DNA of 64,000 bases from Macrotrachela quadricornifera (taxonomy: Eukaryota; Rotifera; Eurotatoria; Philodinida; Philodinidae): contig JAJEKB010000981.1 of the NCBI GenBank assembly GCA_022393335.1, forward strand, positions 49,887-113,886. Reading direction: 5' to 3'. Position 1 is the first letter of the stretch, and each line of letters opens with the position of its first letter. Below, piece after piece: positions 23,923-36,064 of the stretch. The notes under the pieces are model-generated. The model was not told the DNA's origin. It ran no database searches and was given only the letters and a program-made list of their open reading frames with translations. Position numbers and translations under genes: made by a program.

Positions 23923-26900
23923 ACAATTGGGTTCTTTATATGTAAACATATTTAGACAAAAAAAAAACAAATAAACGCTTTTATCATACGGTTCTGCTTT
24001 CTTTTACGTTTATTCTCATATATACATACATATAAACATATACTCACGGTGTTTTTTGAACGTTGCGCATCTGTGATTAATGAAATACATATAAAAAAAT
24101 GAAAGAAAATGACGACAAAAGTTAATCTAGGAAATTCATGTATTCTTTACTGTTTTTTTTTATTTCATTAAGTGCATATAGTTAGGTTGTAAGGAAAGAG
24201 TTAAAAACAAAGAAAAACCCAAATGTATGAAAATCAAGAAAAGATAAGTTTATTTAAAATTAGCTCAGGATTACAATAGTTCTTCGAAAAAATTTTTTTT
24301 TTCTTTTCATTTCTCATGCATTATTATGCATATTTTCATACGTGTAGTTTAACGTAATGTTTTGTTTTATTTTTTTTTGTTTGTTATTCAATTAATGAGA
24401 TTAAACAAATATTTTCTTTCTTGTTTATGTGTATATGTATCATTGTGCCTGTGTATGTTTATCTCTATATATGTTTTTTTTTTGATTTCACTTCTCTTTT
24501 TTCTTTTTGCACTTTGTTTCTTTTTATGGTGGAATAACAGCAAACAATGGAATTTTAAGAACAGTAGTTACAGTATTTTCTTTTTTAAATATATTCATAA
24601 AAACTATGAAAAAAATTATTGAATATTGGCACAAAAAAAAGAATCAAAATTTTGACTAGTAGGTAAAAGAAAATTTGTGTTTGTTTGTTTTTTTTTAACT
24701 AAATGCATTTTCCTTTTTAAAGTATAATACGTCAATCATAGAAGTAGTTTGTTATTATTAAATTTGCAAGTTTTTAGTCTTCCGATTGTGTTTTAGAACG
24801 GAGAATGTCATTCAATTGAGGAAATGGAACGCTAATAACTATATACACTTATTAGAATGTCTTGAAAATAGTTTTTGATTGAAAAAAAAAATGACAAAAT
24901 TGAAAAGAAATGTTGATTAATAAAGACTAACAATTCTTGAAAAATATTCAACAAATCGATGAATTTTATAAAATATTAATCAAAAATAAATTGTCTATCA
25001 GCTATTGTTAAAATAGTACATTCAATATGAACTATGTAAAAAAAAATTTTTTGATATTCAATTCAATCAGATTTTTTTAATTATAATTATCATCCAAATA
25101 TACTGATTGTTTAAATATCGAGTTTAACAATTATTTTTAGTTTGATATAATAATCAAGTGTCAATTACATCTATTACAATTTTTCGAATTATTATGTATT
25201 CAAAAAATACTTTTTTTTTTTAAAATATGTACTCAATTAATCATATTTTTCAAGGTCTACAGGTTTCTTAGACGTTACCAAAAATATCTTTTTCATATAT
25301 ATAATGAAAATGTATGTCAATAATTATATTAGATTGACGTATATCATATTGTGTTAGAATATCTTTATCCATCCAATCAGTTTTTTCTACTTTATTATAC
25401 CAATAATATAATATAACTTCCATATGTGTAATACTGTAATATAGATTTTAGGAATATTTTTTAATTAGCAAATATTACTCTATGAAAGTTTTATTTCAAT
25501 ACAATATCTTGTGATGATAACATTGTAAGATAATGAAAATTATATGTTATTACTAAATAAAAACAACACATCATGGTCCTGAAGCAAAAATAGGATTAAA
25601 TATAATAGATAACAGAAGGATCAAATCAAATAAATGATTTACATCAATAAAGATAATAAGTAAATAATACAGATTAATGACAAAAAATATTGTTGATAGT
25701 ATTCGTTGAAAATTAATGTTATCAAATAGGATTTCAACATTGTAATTAAAGTAACATACTTAAATATCTTTTGTTAAGAATTTTATTACAGATCATTAGT
25801 GATACTTGTAAGTTTTATTATTTATTATATGACTAAAAATGTATATGATATATTTATTTCCATTCTATGAATTATTATATTGACATTTTAGAATTTGGAA
25901 ACAGAATATATGCTAGTATTAAAAAGTATAATCGAAATTATTCTTATAAAAACTATGAAAGACAAGTTTTGCTTCAATCAATGACTATTGTTTATATCAG
26001 TATGGCTATGCAAATTACCAAAAAAGAATATGTCATAATTGTAATAAATCATGGTAAACATTGATAAAGGTTATGTTTTCAGTTCAAAAATTTCATGTCA
26101 ATTGTGATGGACAACATAGATAAATAAATAAATAAAATGTATTCAATAAAAAACTAATTTACCATCAATATATAATATTATTCATAATTATTTTCTCAAT
26201 AATAAATAATCTTTGACGTCATATTGTCTCGCAGTATATTGAAAAAAAAAAAGCTTTTATGACTTCATATATTTCGAAGTGTATATATATATGTGTGTAT
26301 AAATCAATTCAAAAATTTTCGCTTATTGAAAATTTAAATAAGAGTCGAAATACTCAAACGAGTTTGTCGTTTGAATAAAGAGGAACTATTATACATATTA
26401 CAAATAACGTCAAATCTTCAAGGTAATGAATAGAAATATAAATGAATCTTAATTCTTTGATCAATAAATCACGTAAGACCTTTCTAAAGAAAAAAGAATA
26501 TTTAGTTTTGAATATATTATATATATTAATGTAATTTGTTAAGAGATTACATCCTATAATCTAGTAAATGGTAAAATATCAAAGTATTTTTCTTGCTTTT
26601 TTTTTTACCTTTTCACATTAATTTTTTGCAATTATTATCATTAATTTAAATATAAATTTAATTAATAGCTCTATTTATATCATTATGATTTAGTAATATT
26701 TGAAGAACTAAGGAATAAATAATTATGTCAAAATATGTGATAGATACTATAATACTAAATTATTATTCTCTTTTTCATTCCTATAGTTAATCTAAAGTAG
26801 AGGCTGTATGCCCTTTTTTTTTATTCCTTATTAACTATGTCTAACAGTAGGAATTTTGGATATACATATAAAATGAATAGATCTTGTCCTCTTATTATAA

Positions 26901-27562
26901 AAGAACAAGCAAAATTGGCCTAACATTAGATTCATTTTTAGTGTATACTATTTCTTTTGCCCTCTTTTTTCTTCTCGCATTAATGGTTATATTTTTTTCG
27001 TTTCCTTTGTATGCAAACGAATGGGTGACTATTTTACTCCATTTTATGTTCGTTACATTCGTGCGTCAAGGCACAAAATCACATCTTTCTTATTTATTTT
27101 ATATCCTTCCTTTCATCGATTTTTTTCTCTTAAGGTTCATACATATCATACTTCAATAAAAAAATCGATTAAATTTCTACACGACATTTATAATTATAGT
27201 TGGTAAATATATTTAAAATCTATTTTTATAAAATAAAAAATTTATTTAAAAAAACATTTTGAAACTTTTTCTCTCGAATTGATAACTAAACAAATAGTCT
27301 TTATATGATTTAATGATCTGTCTTCAAATAACATACACAGATGTGCTGATGTCTTATCTAGTTGGCATTACGATTACATCATAGAATGATGATGGCGACA
27401 AGCTGTCTATATCTGGTAACCTTTTTTTTTAACGAAGTGTGCTTTTTTTTTCTCATATATAAATATATATAAGAACGTGTCTGTTAATGAAATGATATGT
27501 AATATTTCTTGCAGACAAACGATATTACATATGAACGAGAAGAATAATATTGATATTGACGA
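23923..27562. other. Gene-poor intergenic region between NCX and innexin
   Basis: This is 3.6 kb of AT-rich DNA with many homopolymer runs. The short frames present (24362-24622, 25867-26064, 26884-27206) are Phe/Leu/Ile/Tyr-rich products of T-rich sequence, overlap one another in different frames and show no domain. I find no inverted-repeat element or RNA gene. It presumably holds the NCX 3' UTR and the innexin promoter. Confidence 0.45.
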
Positions 27563-28850
27563 ATGGATTTTACTGCAGTCATTGACAATGCTAAAAAATT
27601 TGCTGGAGGAAAACATGATACTACTTATGATGATTTAATCGTAGATCGACTTCATAATCGATATACCGTTGCAATATTAATCTGTTTTTGTATTGCTATT
27701 TCGACATATCAATATGCTGGTAAGAAGAAAATCAAAAAAAAAAGAAATCATTCATTTATCTTTTTTAGGTGATCCATTACGTTGTTGGGTTCCTGCTCAA
27801 TTCACTGGAAATTATGAAGTATATACTAATAGATTATGTTATATACAAAATACATATCATGTAGCAAGACATCAGTCAGTGCCACAGGATTTAAATTTAC
27901 GACGTGAAAGAACACTTAAATATTATCAATGGATTAATTTTGTTTTATTACTACAAGCACTTTTCTTTAGTTTACCACGTATTATATGGCAGTCATTTAA
28001 TGATGGAATTGGTCTATCAGTTGGTAAGCTTATTGATGCAGCCAATAAATATGAATCATTTGATGACGAAAACGATAGAGGTACAGGTATGTATCATATT
28101 ACGCATATTTGCATATATGTCAATCTTTTATTGATATGATTAGCTGTGCAATATATTTCGGATTGTTTACTACGATATGAAGAATATGTGAGTCCTTCAA
28201 AACATGATGATTTATCATTTATACAACGTTTAAGCCGTCAATGTCGATTATTTTGCCAAGCTCGTACAGGCGTATCATTAGCTTGTTTTTATTTTTTTAT
28301 CAAATTTCTTTATATAATCAATTTACTCTTACAAATATTATTTCTTCAATATTTTCTTAGTTATCATGATGAAACTTACCTTCAATATGGTTTAAATGTA
28401 TTCGTAGCATTATTATCAGGTTTTTCATTACCAGAAAGTCGATTATTTCCACGTATAACATTATGTGATTTTCAAATACGTGAATTAGGCGAACGGCATT
28501 ATTATACAGTTGAATGTATACTTGTTATTAATATATTTATTGAAAAAATGTATTTTATTCTTTGGCTATGGTTTTGGATATTATTATTAATAACAATAAT
28601 CGATACAATACGTTTTATATATCGAATATTTTTACGTCATTCACGAAATTTTTTTATTGTTCAACATTTAGATTTAATTGTTAGAACTCGAACATCAACA
28701 GAATCACAATTTAGTCATTTTCTTCGATATTTTCCTATTGATAATCTATTTGCTTTATGGATTATTGAAGCTAATACAAATACACTTATTGTTGCTGAAG
28801 TTCTTGATGTTATATATCGTAAAAAATTTCGTGGTGGTTCAAATGTATAA
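27563..28850 (+). CDS. Innexin gap-junction channel subunit
   Basis: Innexins form intercellular channels (gap junctions) and non-junctional hemichannels in protostomes. The protein of about 395 residues has four membrane segments: near TVAILICFCIAISTYQYA, LLLQALFFSLPRIIW, IINLLLQILFLQYFL and LWLWFWILLLITIID. The family signature YYQWV appears as YYQWI before TM2. Each extracellular loop has the expected two cysteines: CWVP...RLCY in the first, ITLCDF...TVECIL in the second. The C-terminal tail ends FRGGSNV. Two short introns interrupt it (about 27721-27769 and 28088-28143), both with GT/AG borders; the second joins GTA to VQYISDC. The ATG at 27563 begins MDFTAVIDNAKKF, a typical N-terminal amphipathic stretch before TM1. 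No close neighbour suggests a shared function. Confidence 0.93.
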
Positions 28851-30071
28851 AATAAATATAGAAATATTTATAACTAATATACTTACTTTTATTTATACAT
28901 AAAACGCAATATTTGAAATTTCTTTTTTTGTTTGTGAACGAATAGATATATCATCTACTGTATTCACTTTTGTTTATATCTGTTTTTTTTTTAATTAAAT
29001 AAATAAATAAATACACAAGCAATGTACAAATGAAAATATAATGTACTTTAGAAATTGATAAAATATTTTTCTATGTCTATAAAGAATGACCTTGAAATAA
29101 ATAAAATAAGAATGACTGTAATGATCAAGAGTTTTTTAGTATAATAGAAACTAATAAAAAGTTATCATAATTGTTTATTTGAGACTTATTGTAAGCCATT
29201 GTTTGCGTGATTATTTAATACCTATACCGAATAGACATTTTAAAATGAATTAACATACTGCATGAGTCAATATCTCGTGACTTGATATGAATCGAACTAT
29301 GACGTGAATTTACCATGTGTAAAAATTTTTTGCTTTCTTTCAGACAATCTAATGTAATTTTAGTTATTTTAAAATAATTATTTTTTGCGTCACTTGACTA
29401 TTTATATGATTAATGGTTTATGATAAATCACCAAAACAATTTATTTTTATTATTATTATCTATTTTATCATAGATAAAAAGAAAATATTTTTGTTTATAT
29501 ATATATATATATATATATGACTATGGAAATATAATTAGTCTTAGAACATTACTTGACCTTTTTCATCAATATTAATTTGTTTTTCTTGGTTAAATGACAA
29601 AAAAAAATATTTTTAAATAATTAATTATCATATTTTTTCAGTCAAACGTATGTCTCTATAGGACAGTAGAGCAATATTCATTTATTTTTAATTAAACATG
29701 TTGAATTCTCTAATCTTAATCTTCATTAAGATATGTTTTCATAAATAAATAAATAAACTTATGTTAAAAAAGCTTGATTTTTATTATATCTTGAAAAGGA
29801 AAGAATCAACTTAGAACATATTATCAATTTTTGGTTTTTTTTTTCTTTCATATATGAATATAACAAAAAAAAAACTATATATATATAAAGAACACGGTCG
29901 GTATTGATTCACCGAGAACGAAAGAAATACTAGCAAATGCAAGGTTTGTCATGAAAAGACTGTACAGAGAAAAATATATATATATCAGTTTCACTGCGTT
30001 GAATCGTTAATCACAGGTTGAAATAATTTTAATATATCTCTAAAAAAACACAAAATACAAAAAATTATAAA
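28851..30071. other. Convergent 3' intergenic region with a TA microsatellite
   Basis: This is the space between the innexin stop and the stop of the USP37-type gene on the other strand. It contains AAATAAATAAATAAAT-type poly(A) signals near 28997 and a (TA)n run at about 29495-29519. No supported gene. Confidence 0.45.
29495..29519. repeat. TA dinucleotide microsatellite
   Basis: About twelve TA units between the innexin and USP37 genes. Confidence 0.9.
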
Positions 30072-33000
30072 TTAAAAAATCAAATGATATTTTTTTTTTC
30101 TCTTAACATACTTATGCATATACATAACACCATAAGCATCAGGAGCTAAATCATTTAAAACACGTTGTTCAGTACATGATGTAACTGATGTATCATCATA
30201 TGTCCACCATGTATCTCCTTTAGCATCATATACTGTAGACGTATAATGTCCTAAAGAAATGATGATTAAAAAGAAAAATTTTTTAAATAAAACATATTTT
30301 TTTATTCTTACCAACATCACTCGAACCACCATGATGATTAATTACAGCAAAAAGACGATAGATAGCATGAGTAGCAGTCAATTTGTCTTCTTCTACTTCA
30401 TTTATATCCTTTAAAACAAGAAAAGCAAATTTGTCTCAATGGATTTTCACTTAGTTATAAATTATGAATATTTATTTTTCTTTTCTTACCGTTTCTACTA
30501 AATTATTTTGTTCAATTCTAGCTCGTTTTGGTTCAATTATATTTAAAATATCTTCACGTTGTTTAAGTAAATCTTTTAAATTAGGTAATTCTTCAACATA
30601 ATCTATAAATGATGGTTGTAATGTTTTTGATGAACAAAATGGATGAACATTTATTTCAATTGAACAATCAATTGGATGATCTTCTTTTGATACTGATTGA
30701 AGTTCACCATAAGAATTCTTTGTTATATGCCATCGTTTTAAATAAAATATAAAAATACTAAATAAAAAAAAAGAAAAGAAAAATTTTAATTTAGTATTTA
30801 ATTTCCTTTTTATATTTATTTTTTTATTACCGAGGTAATTTTTCAAGACTATATTTAATATGTTTTCTTTGATTTGATTGACAAGTATCACAATAACAAC
30901 CGTCCATTAATTCAGATGCAAAATAATTTTCAAGTAAATCAGTTAAAGAATTCGTTTTAGTCGTTTTAGATTCATCATCGGTTACATGAATAAGTAAAGC
31001 TGTATGAATTTCTGTTTTAATCGTTGACATTCCACAGCTATACAATAGGAAATATAATATCCGTTAAATAGCCTTAAGAAATATTCTGATTGTTAAGCTT
31101 AATAATTCTTTTTTCGGACAAAATGAACTTATTTATATGAAAGAAAAAAAAATCCAAGTTTTTTCAATTTACTGATGAAAGCTAGAAAATAGTTACTTTA
31201 ACAACTCTTAAGAATAGAAATAACTTTTATTCTAAGTTGAAGAAAAGATTGCTTTTAACAAAAGTAAAATGATAAATTTTGTCTTACATACATCTCACAA
31301 CAACGTTCAGTAGCTAAACAAAATTGAAAATTATTCGTTGTTGGATCAACTATTTTATGTTTAAATAATAATGATTGTTGATTTATTTGAATTTTAATCG
31401 CATCTATTTCATCAGTTATCAGTGAAATGACAAGATTAAGAAATTCATGTGAATCCTAAAAATAGAATCAAACAGGTTATTTAATGCTTTTTATTTGATC
31501 AAAATAACAATAACAATCATTTCTTTTCTTTCATCAAATGTTGAAAAGAAATATAATAGTAAAGTTAAACAAACGATTGAATGATGTTGTTCATTTTTTT
31601 TTTGGACGGCAATAGTGGTGCCTGAGGTTATCTAATTGCGTGCTACGTCGGTCGTTCTTCCTTCCCCCTTTTCTCGTTTTCTTTTTTTTTTACGAGCATA
31701 GTTTTTACCTTTAACAAGAAAAAACGACAATAGAATGAATATGTTCACACTCATATATAGGAAAGAAGTGTTTTATACACACGCAAAATGTTCAAAGAAC
31801 AACAACTTAAGCGGCTTAGTTCTAGTTCATTAAAACCAAATTTAGATCTTCAAATAATCGATAATCGTCTTGATATGTTACCTAAAGGCACAACAACGGT
31901 AACTACAACAACTAGAAGCAATGATACAAAAATTCCTTTAATTACTATTCGAAAACTAACACGAATGCCATCGAATATCACCATTGAACGGTGCTGTTTT
32001 CTTTTAATTCATATACTTTTTTATGTTATTATTCTTACAATTGTTTATATAAGACTTGAACAATTTACAAATAAACAAGAAAAAATGCTTCTTGTTTTAC
32101 GTTCAAATGATAATTTAACACTTCATAAAGAACTTCAACGTCGTCTACTTAAGTATAATCCGTAAGTATTTAGACAGATTTAAATAAACTATAAATCTAT
32201 TAGCTTAATATATAAGTTTATTTGTCTATTTCATTTGAGAAATAACTCGTTTCAAATTAATTAAAGAGAAAAAATCTTCTTGCGTTTTTAAAATATATTG
32301 TTTTCATTCAATATTCCTTTGAGACAACCACATTCTTTTATCACTATTAGTTTTATGCAATGTATAAAATTTCTTTCATTTCGATCTTATATTATCTTTT
32401 TAAATAATATTTTATTTGAATATTAGAAATGTAGCAAATACTGATAATCATGTGGATTGTTCATGTCATACATTTCATCATCCAAAACGAAATCAAACAA
32501 CAAACTGTTTACAATTACAAGTTGGATTAACTGATACAATAGAAAATGTTTTTTGTCATAATACAGAATATTCTCAATGGTTAACAATTCAGAATCGTGA
32601 AACAAATTCTATGGATTTTAATCGAACATGGATTGAATATCAACGAGGTTTTGGTAATATTCGTAATCAAACTGATTTTTGGATTGGAAATGATAATCTT
32701 TATTGGTTAACAAATAATTATCCATGTCGATTAAAAATTGAATTAACTGATTGGTATAATGAAACTCGTACAGCAACATATGAAATATTTCGTATTGCTA
32801 ATCAACAAGATGGTTATCGAATAAAAATAACGAAATATAATGGTGATATAGAAGGATCAAATAAAATTGATAGTAAGAATAAGAAAAAATTTTCTTTTTC
32901 TTATTTCTTTTTTTCTTTTAATAATTTTTTATATAAACTCAAAAGACAAACAAAAGGAAATTATTTGTATAATTGAATTTCATCTCGTTATTTTTTTTTA

Positions 33001-36000
33001 ACAGGTTTTTCTCGTTGGCATCATAATGCTCGTTTTTCTACGTATGATCATTATGCTACTACAACAAATTGCCCACAAAAGCATGGTGGAGGTGGATGGT
33101 GGTATCATTCTGGTATAGACTGTGCACATGTACAACTTAATGGACGATTTCCAACACATTCAGATGGACTTGTTCCATTGAATACTGGTATTTTATGGGT
33201 AGGTTGGAAATCTAATCGACATTATTCATTTCAACGTGTTAATATGGCTATTCAACCAAAATCTCGACATAATGGTCCGTCTTATCGACATTAATTTATA
33301 AACTTACTTGTTGACGTGAACCAAAAAAATTGCCTGAATGTTTTTCAACAGCTTTTTTTAAATTTATTAATGCTTGTGATTCAGCTGTTCGTTCATCATC
33401 AGTTAATTGAGTTGTTGTACTATTTTGTGATTGTGTTAATTGACGATCTTGTAATAGTGCAAGAATTTGTAAAACACACCTATGAAAAAAAAGATGTTTT
33501 TTTGTTTTTATTATTTTTTGTGTGATAGATAAATAAAGAAAAGAAATTATTTACAGATAAATTGTATTTTCTTCAAGTAATGGCGATATTATTAATTCAG
33601 AATTTGTAACCATTAAATCATAACGAAATGGATCAATATTTAATAAACATTGAAGTATAGAATTCATATAGCATGTTGCACCAATATTTTTTAAACTAAA
33701 AAAAAATTGCGTAAAATAATATTATTGATACAGAAAAAAAGAACAAAGAAGAATTATGATTTTGTTTACCCTTTTTTTCGTAAATTCATAGTTGTTGTTA
33801 TAGCTTTTGATAATGATATATCAGTTGATGATTGATTATCAATTTTTTTTGTTGAATATGGTGAATTACGCCAATCATATGAGTAATCATCATCATCATC
33901 CCAGAGATGTGTATTATTATTAAGTGGTTTAGAATAAATATTTGATAATGGACTAATACGTGATTCACTATTTATGAAAGTTTGTTTGATTTTATTATCT
34001 TTTCTATGAAAGAAATAAGGTGATGTTGTATTTGTTGCATGTTCAAAACGAATTGATGAAGTTGCAGATTGATTTTCACTTGTTCGTTTCCGACTAAAAA
34101 TTTAAAAAAAAAAAATTTAAATATATAAAAAATTCTTGTTAATATGAACATACCATTGGTGTTGAGTTTGAGACATACAATCAATAGTTCTTTCCATAGA
34201 ATGATTATGATTCTGTTCGGAATGAGGATAAAAATTGGAAGCACTGAAATATAAATAATGTATTAGATATTATACATCGCTTAGATTTGATCTGTACTAA
34301 ACGAAAATATTCTGTATCTCAAAGCAAATTTTCCATATAGAAAAGTAAATATTAAGTCAAAGCAAAATTTAACTTATATATAACGATTCAATAATCAATG
34401 AATAAGCTATTTATACAGTAAGACCTCTCTAAAGTGAACACCATTGGGACCAACGAAAATTGTTCACATTAACAGGATGTTCATATTGGAGGGGGTTTAT
34501 ACAAACATGAACATACGTAAAATTTTCTTGTGCAAATTCATTCTGTTCTTGACTAATATCTAACTTCATTCTATCTAAATTAAACTTCTAAATTATCGGT
34601 TTCAGAAACATCAGGAAGAGCACTCTTACGGCTGATTTCTTAAGGATTTTGAGGAATTGTGTCAATTCATATTTGGAATTATAAACAAGTAATTTCAATA
34701 ATTCTGACATTGAAATTAGTCCTCAAAAAGTGAGATAGATTCAGTTTCACAGTATGATCCAACTCTTGAAGTCTTAAACGTCATCTCACGCAATTTTCCA
34801 TTAGATTTCATTGAGATTAATAGATTACTGTGCGATTATCTAAACTAAAGACATAATATTTTCGATGTTTATGACCTGTCACAATTATCTGTTTCATTTT
34901 TACTCATAAGAGAAGGTAATTATGACTTGTCACGTTCAATAATGAAAGGTTGATGAACAAAAATCTCTCAGTAGTTGTTTCGTCATTTCTGTCTAATGAA
35001 TCGTCAAACGAACCAATCGAATGTGGAAAAATTTCTCATCGATAAGTGATGTCGTGTCTCTGTTCATATTACAGAGGTTATTTTACATGGTAGACATCGC
35101 AAAAAAATATACACATTCAGAATCTCGCGGATTCACTAAGGAGAAGACCAAAACTGGCAAAAATCGCTCGGTGGAATAGGAAGGTGTTCACTAATAGAGG
35201 CTTTACTGTATATAACAAAACTATATGGATTAATCAGACTAGACTAACAGTATTGCTGCATATTATTATCTATTTGAATTTTTTTAGATAAAGATTAAAT
35301 GTTTATAAACTGCTTCTCTTATATCTAGAAGATAAACTGTTTAACAGTCTTAGTTTTCTTTTTCAATATTATGGAATTCTATAAATTCGAAATTAAAAAC
35401 CTTGATTTTTTTATAAATAACTTACGAAAAAAGCCCATTTTTTTTCTTTTCAGTTGCTTTCGATGTATTTAATATAGGTGGTTGTGAATTTTCATCATTT
35501 TCCAAACAGTGATTCGTATGTTTCATTTTATCAATTTTTAACTGTTTTTTATTTGAATCATTATGTATTGAATTTATATTTTGATTAGTTTTTGATACTT
35601 GATTTTTTGACACATTACTTGAATTATTACAAAAGTTATTTTTATGTGTTTGATAAGCTAAATAAATAAATAAAAAAAAAAATTTTTTTTTAAAAATTTA
35701 TATGTTTTTTTACCATCAAAATCATCAGTTGATAAGCAATTAAGAATTGCTTTTAATTGAAATAATTTCATTTCTCCTATTCCTGATATTTTTATTTGAT
35801 TTTTAGCTTTAAAACTAATAACAAGTAATTCATTATATAATATAACTGATGCAATTGTTTCTTTACTTAATGTATATGCCATTATATTAACATTTTGTAC
35901 ACTTACTGTTAAACATAAAGAATTATCAGCAAATATAAATTCAAGTAAAGCATCTTTTTTCTTTTGTAATTTTCCATGTGTTGAATCAACTAAATAACCT

Positions 36001-36020
36001 TTACATCTATGTTCATTCAT
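30072..36020 (-). CDS. USP37: USP37-type ubiquitin carboxyl-terminal hydrolase
   Basis: This cysteine protease removes ubiquitin from substrates. From the N terminus: a PH-like domain typical of USP37/26/29 in the first exon (about 35713-36020; ...ISFKAKNQIKISGIGEMKLFQLKAIL without the gap); a Ser/Asn/Lys-rich linker (exons 35427-35660, 34155-34240 and 33771-34093); and the USP fold. The Cys box is GATCYMNSILQ (about 33650-33690). The QDSHEF-like box (DSHEFLNL) opens the exon ending at 31455. A zinc-ribbon pair follows (CEIC and CDTC), then LPRIFIFYLKRW. The His box is VGHYTSTVYD with TYDD as the acidic partner (30180-30260). The protein ends ...YMHK plus a short basic tail at 30072. About eleven exons are inferred. 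The insert between the Lys-Arg-Trp box and the His box is short, with no visible ubiquitin-interacting motifs, unlike human USP37. An intron (31456-33307) contains a complete antisense gene, and the 34.25-35.42 kb intron contains a transposon. The ATG at 36020 lies 44 bp after the seipin stop. Confidence 0.88.
31788..33294 (+). CDS. Type II membrane protein with a fibrinogen-related domain, nested in a USP37 intron
   Basis: This three-exon gene lies wholly inside a USP37 intron on the opposite strand. Residues 1-68 are cytosolic-like and Thr/Ser/Arg-rich, residues about 69-88 form one membrane helix (FLLIHILFYVIILTIVYI), and the remainder is extracellular. The C-terminal domain has fibrinogen/ficolin landmarks: WIEYQRGFGN, DFWIGNDNLYWLT, CRLKIELTDW, YEIFRI, RFSTYD, GGGGWWYHSGIDC, LNGRFP and ILWVGWKS, with MAIQPK as the end motif. 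FReDs bind acetylated sugars and other pattern ligands; FIBCD1 of vertebrates has the same type II layout. The calcium loop after FSTYD reads HYATTTNC and lacks the usual D-x-D-N pattern, so calcium binding is doubtful. The stop at 33292-33294 is 13 bp from the USP37 splice donor, so the mRNA 3' end must overlap a USP37 exon in antisense. Confidence 0.85.
34416..35208. mobile_element. Non-autonomous pogo/Tigger-like DNA transposon in a USP37 intron
   Basis: The 793-bp element begins CAGTAAGACCTCTCTAAAG and ends with the inverse of CAGTAAAGCCTCTATTAG, both followed inward by TGAACACC. TA dinucleotides flank both ends (34414-34415 and 35209-35210), as expected for the Tc1/mariner/pogo target site. 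Inside the left end, short degenerate repeats of TGTTCAYATT type occur, as in Tigger elements. No transposase frame is present, so it is a deletion derivative or MITE. It sits in the intron between USP37 exons at 34155-34240 and 35427-35660. Confidence 0.75.
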
Positions 36021-36064
36021 TATAACATTTATCTAAAAAATAAAAACACACAAAAAAACAATAA
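36021..36064 (-). promoter_or_regulatory. Acceptor-like pyrimidine tract between seipin stop and USP37 start
   Basis: Only 44 bases separate the seipin stop from the USP37 ATG. Read on the minus strand they contain a T-rich tract (TGTGTGTTTTTATTTTTTAG) ending in AG, then a 12-base leader ATAAATGTTATA before the ATG. There is no AATAAA and no room for a normal promoter. A spliced-leader acceptor is the simplest reading. An internal cis acceptor for a 5' UTR intron starting upstream of or within seipin is the alternative. Confidence 0.5.

Noticed and set aside
24362..27206. Several frames of 60-90 codons between NCX and innexin.
   Set aside because: They are Phe/Leu/Ile/Tyr-rich translations of T-rich DNA, overlap each other in different frames and show no domain or splice context.
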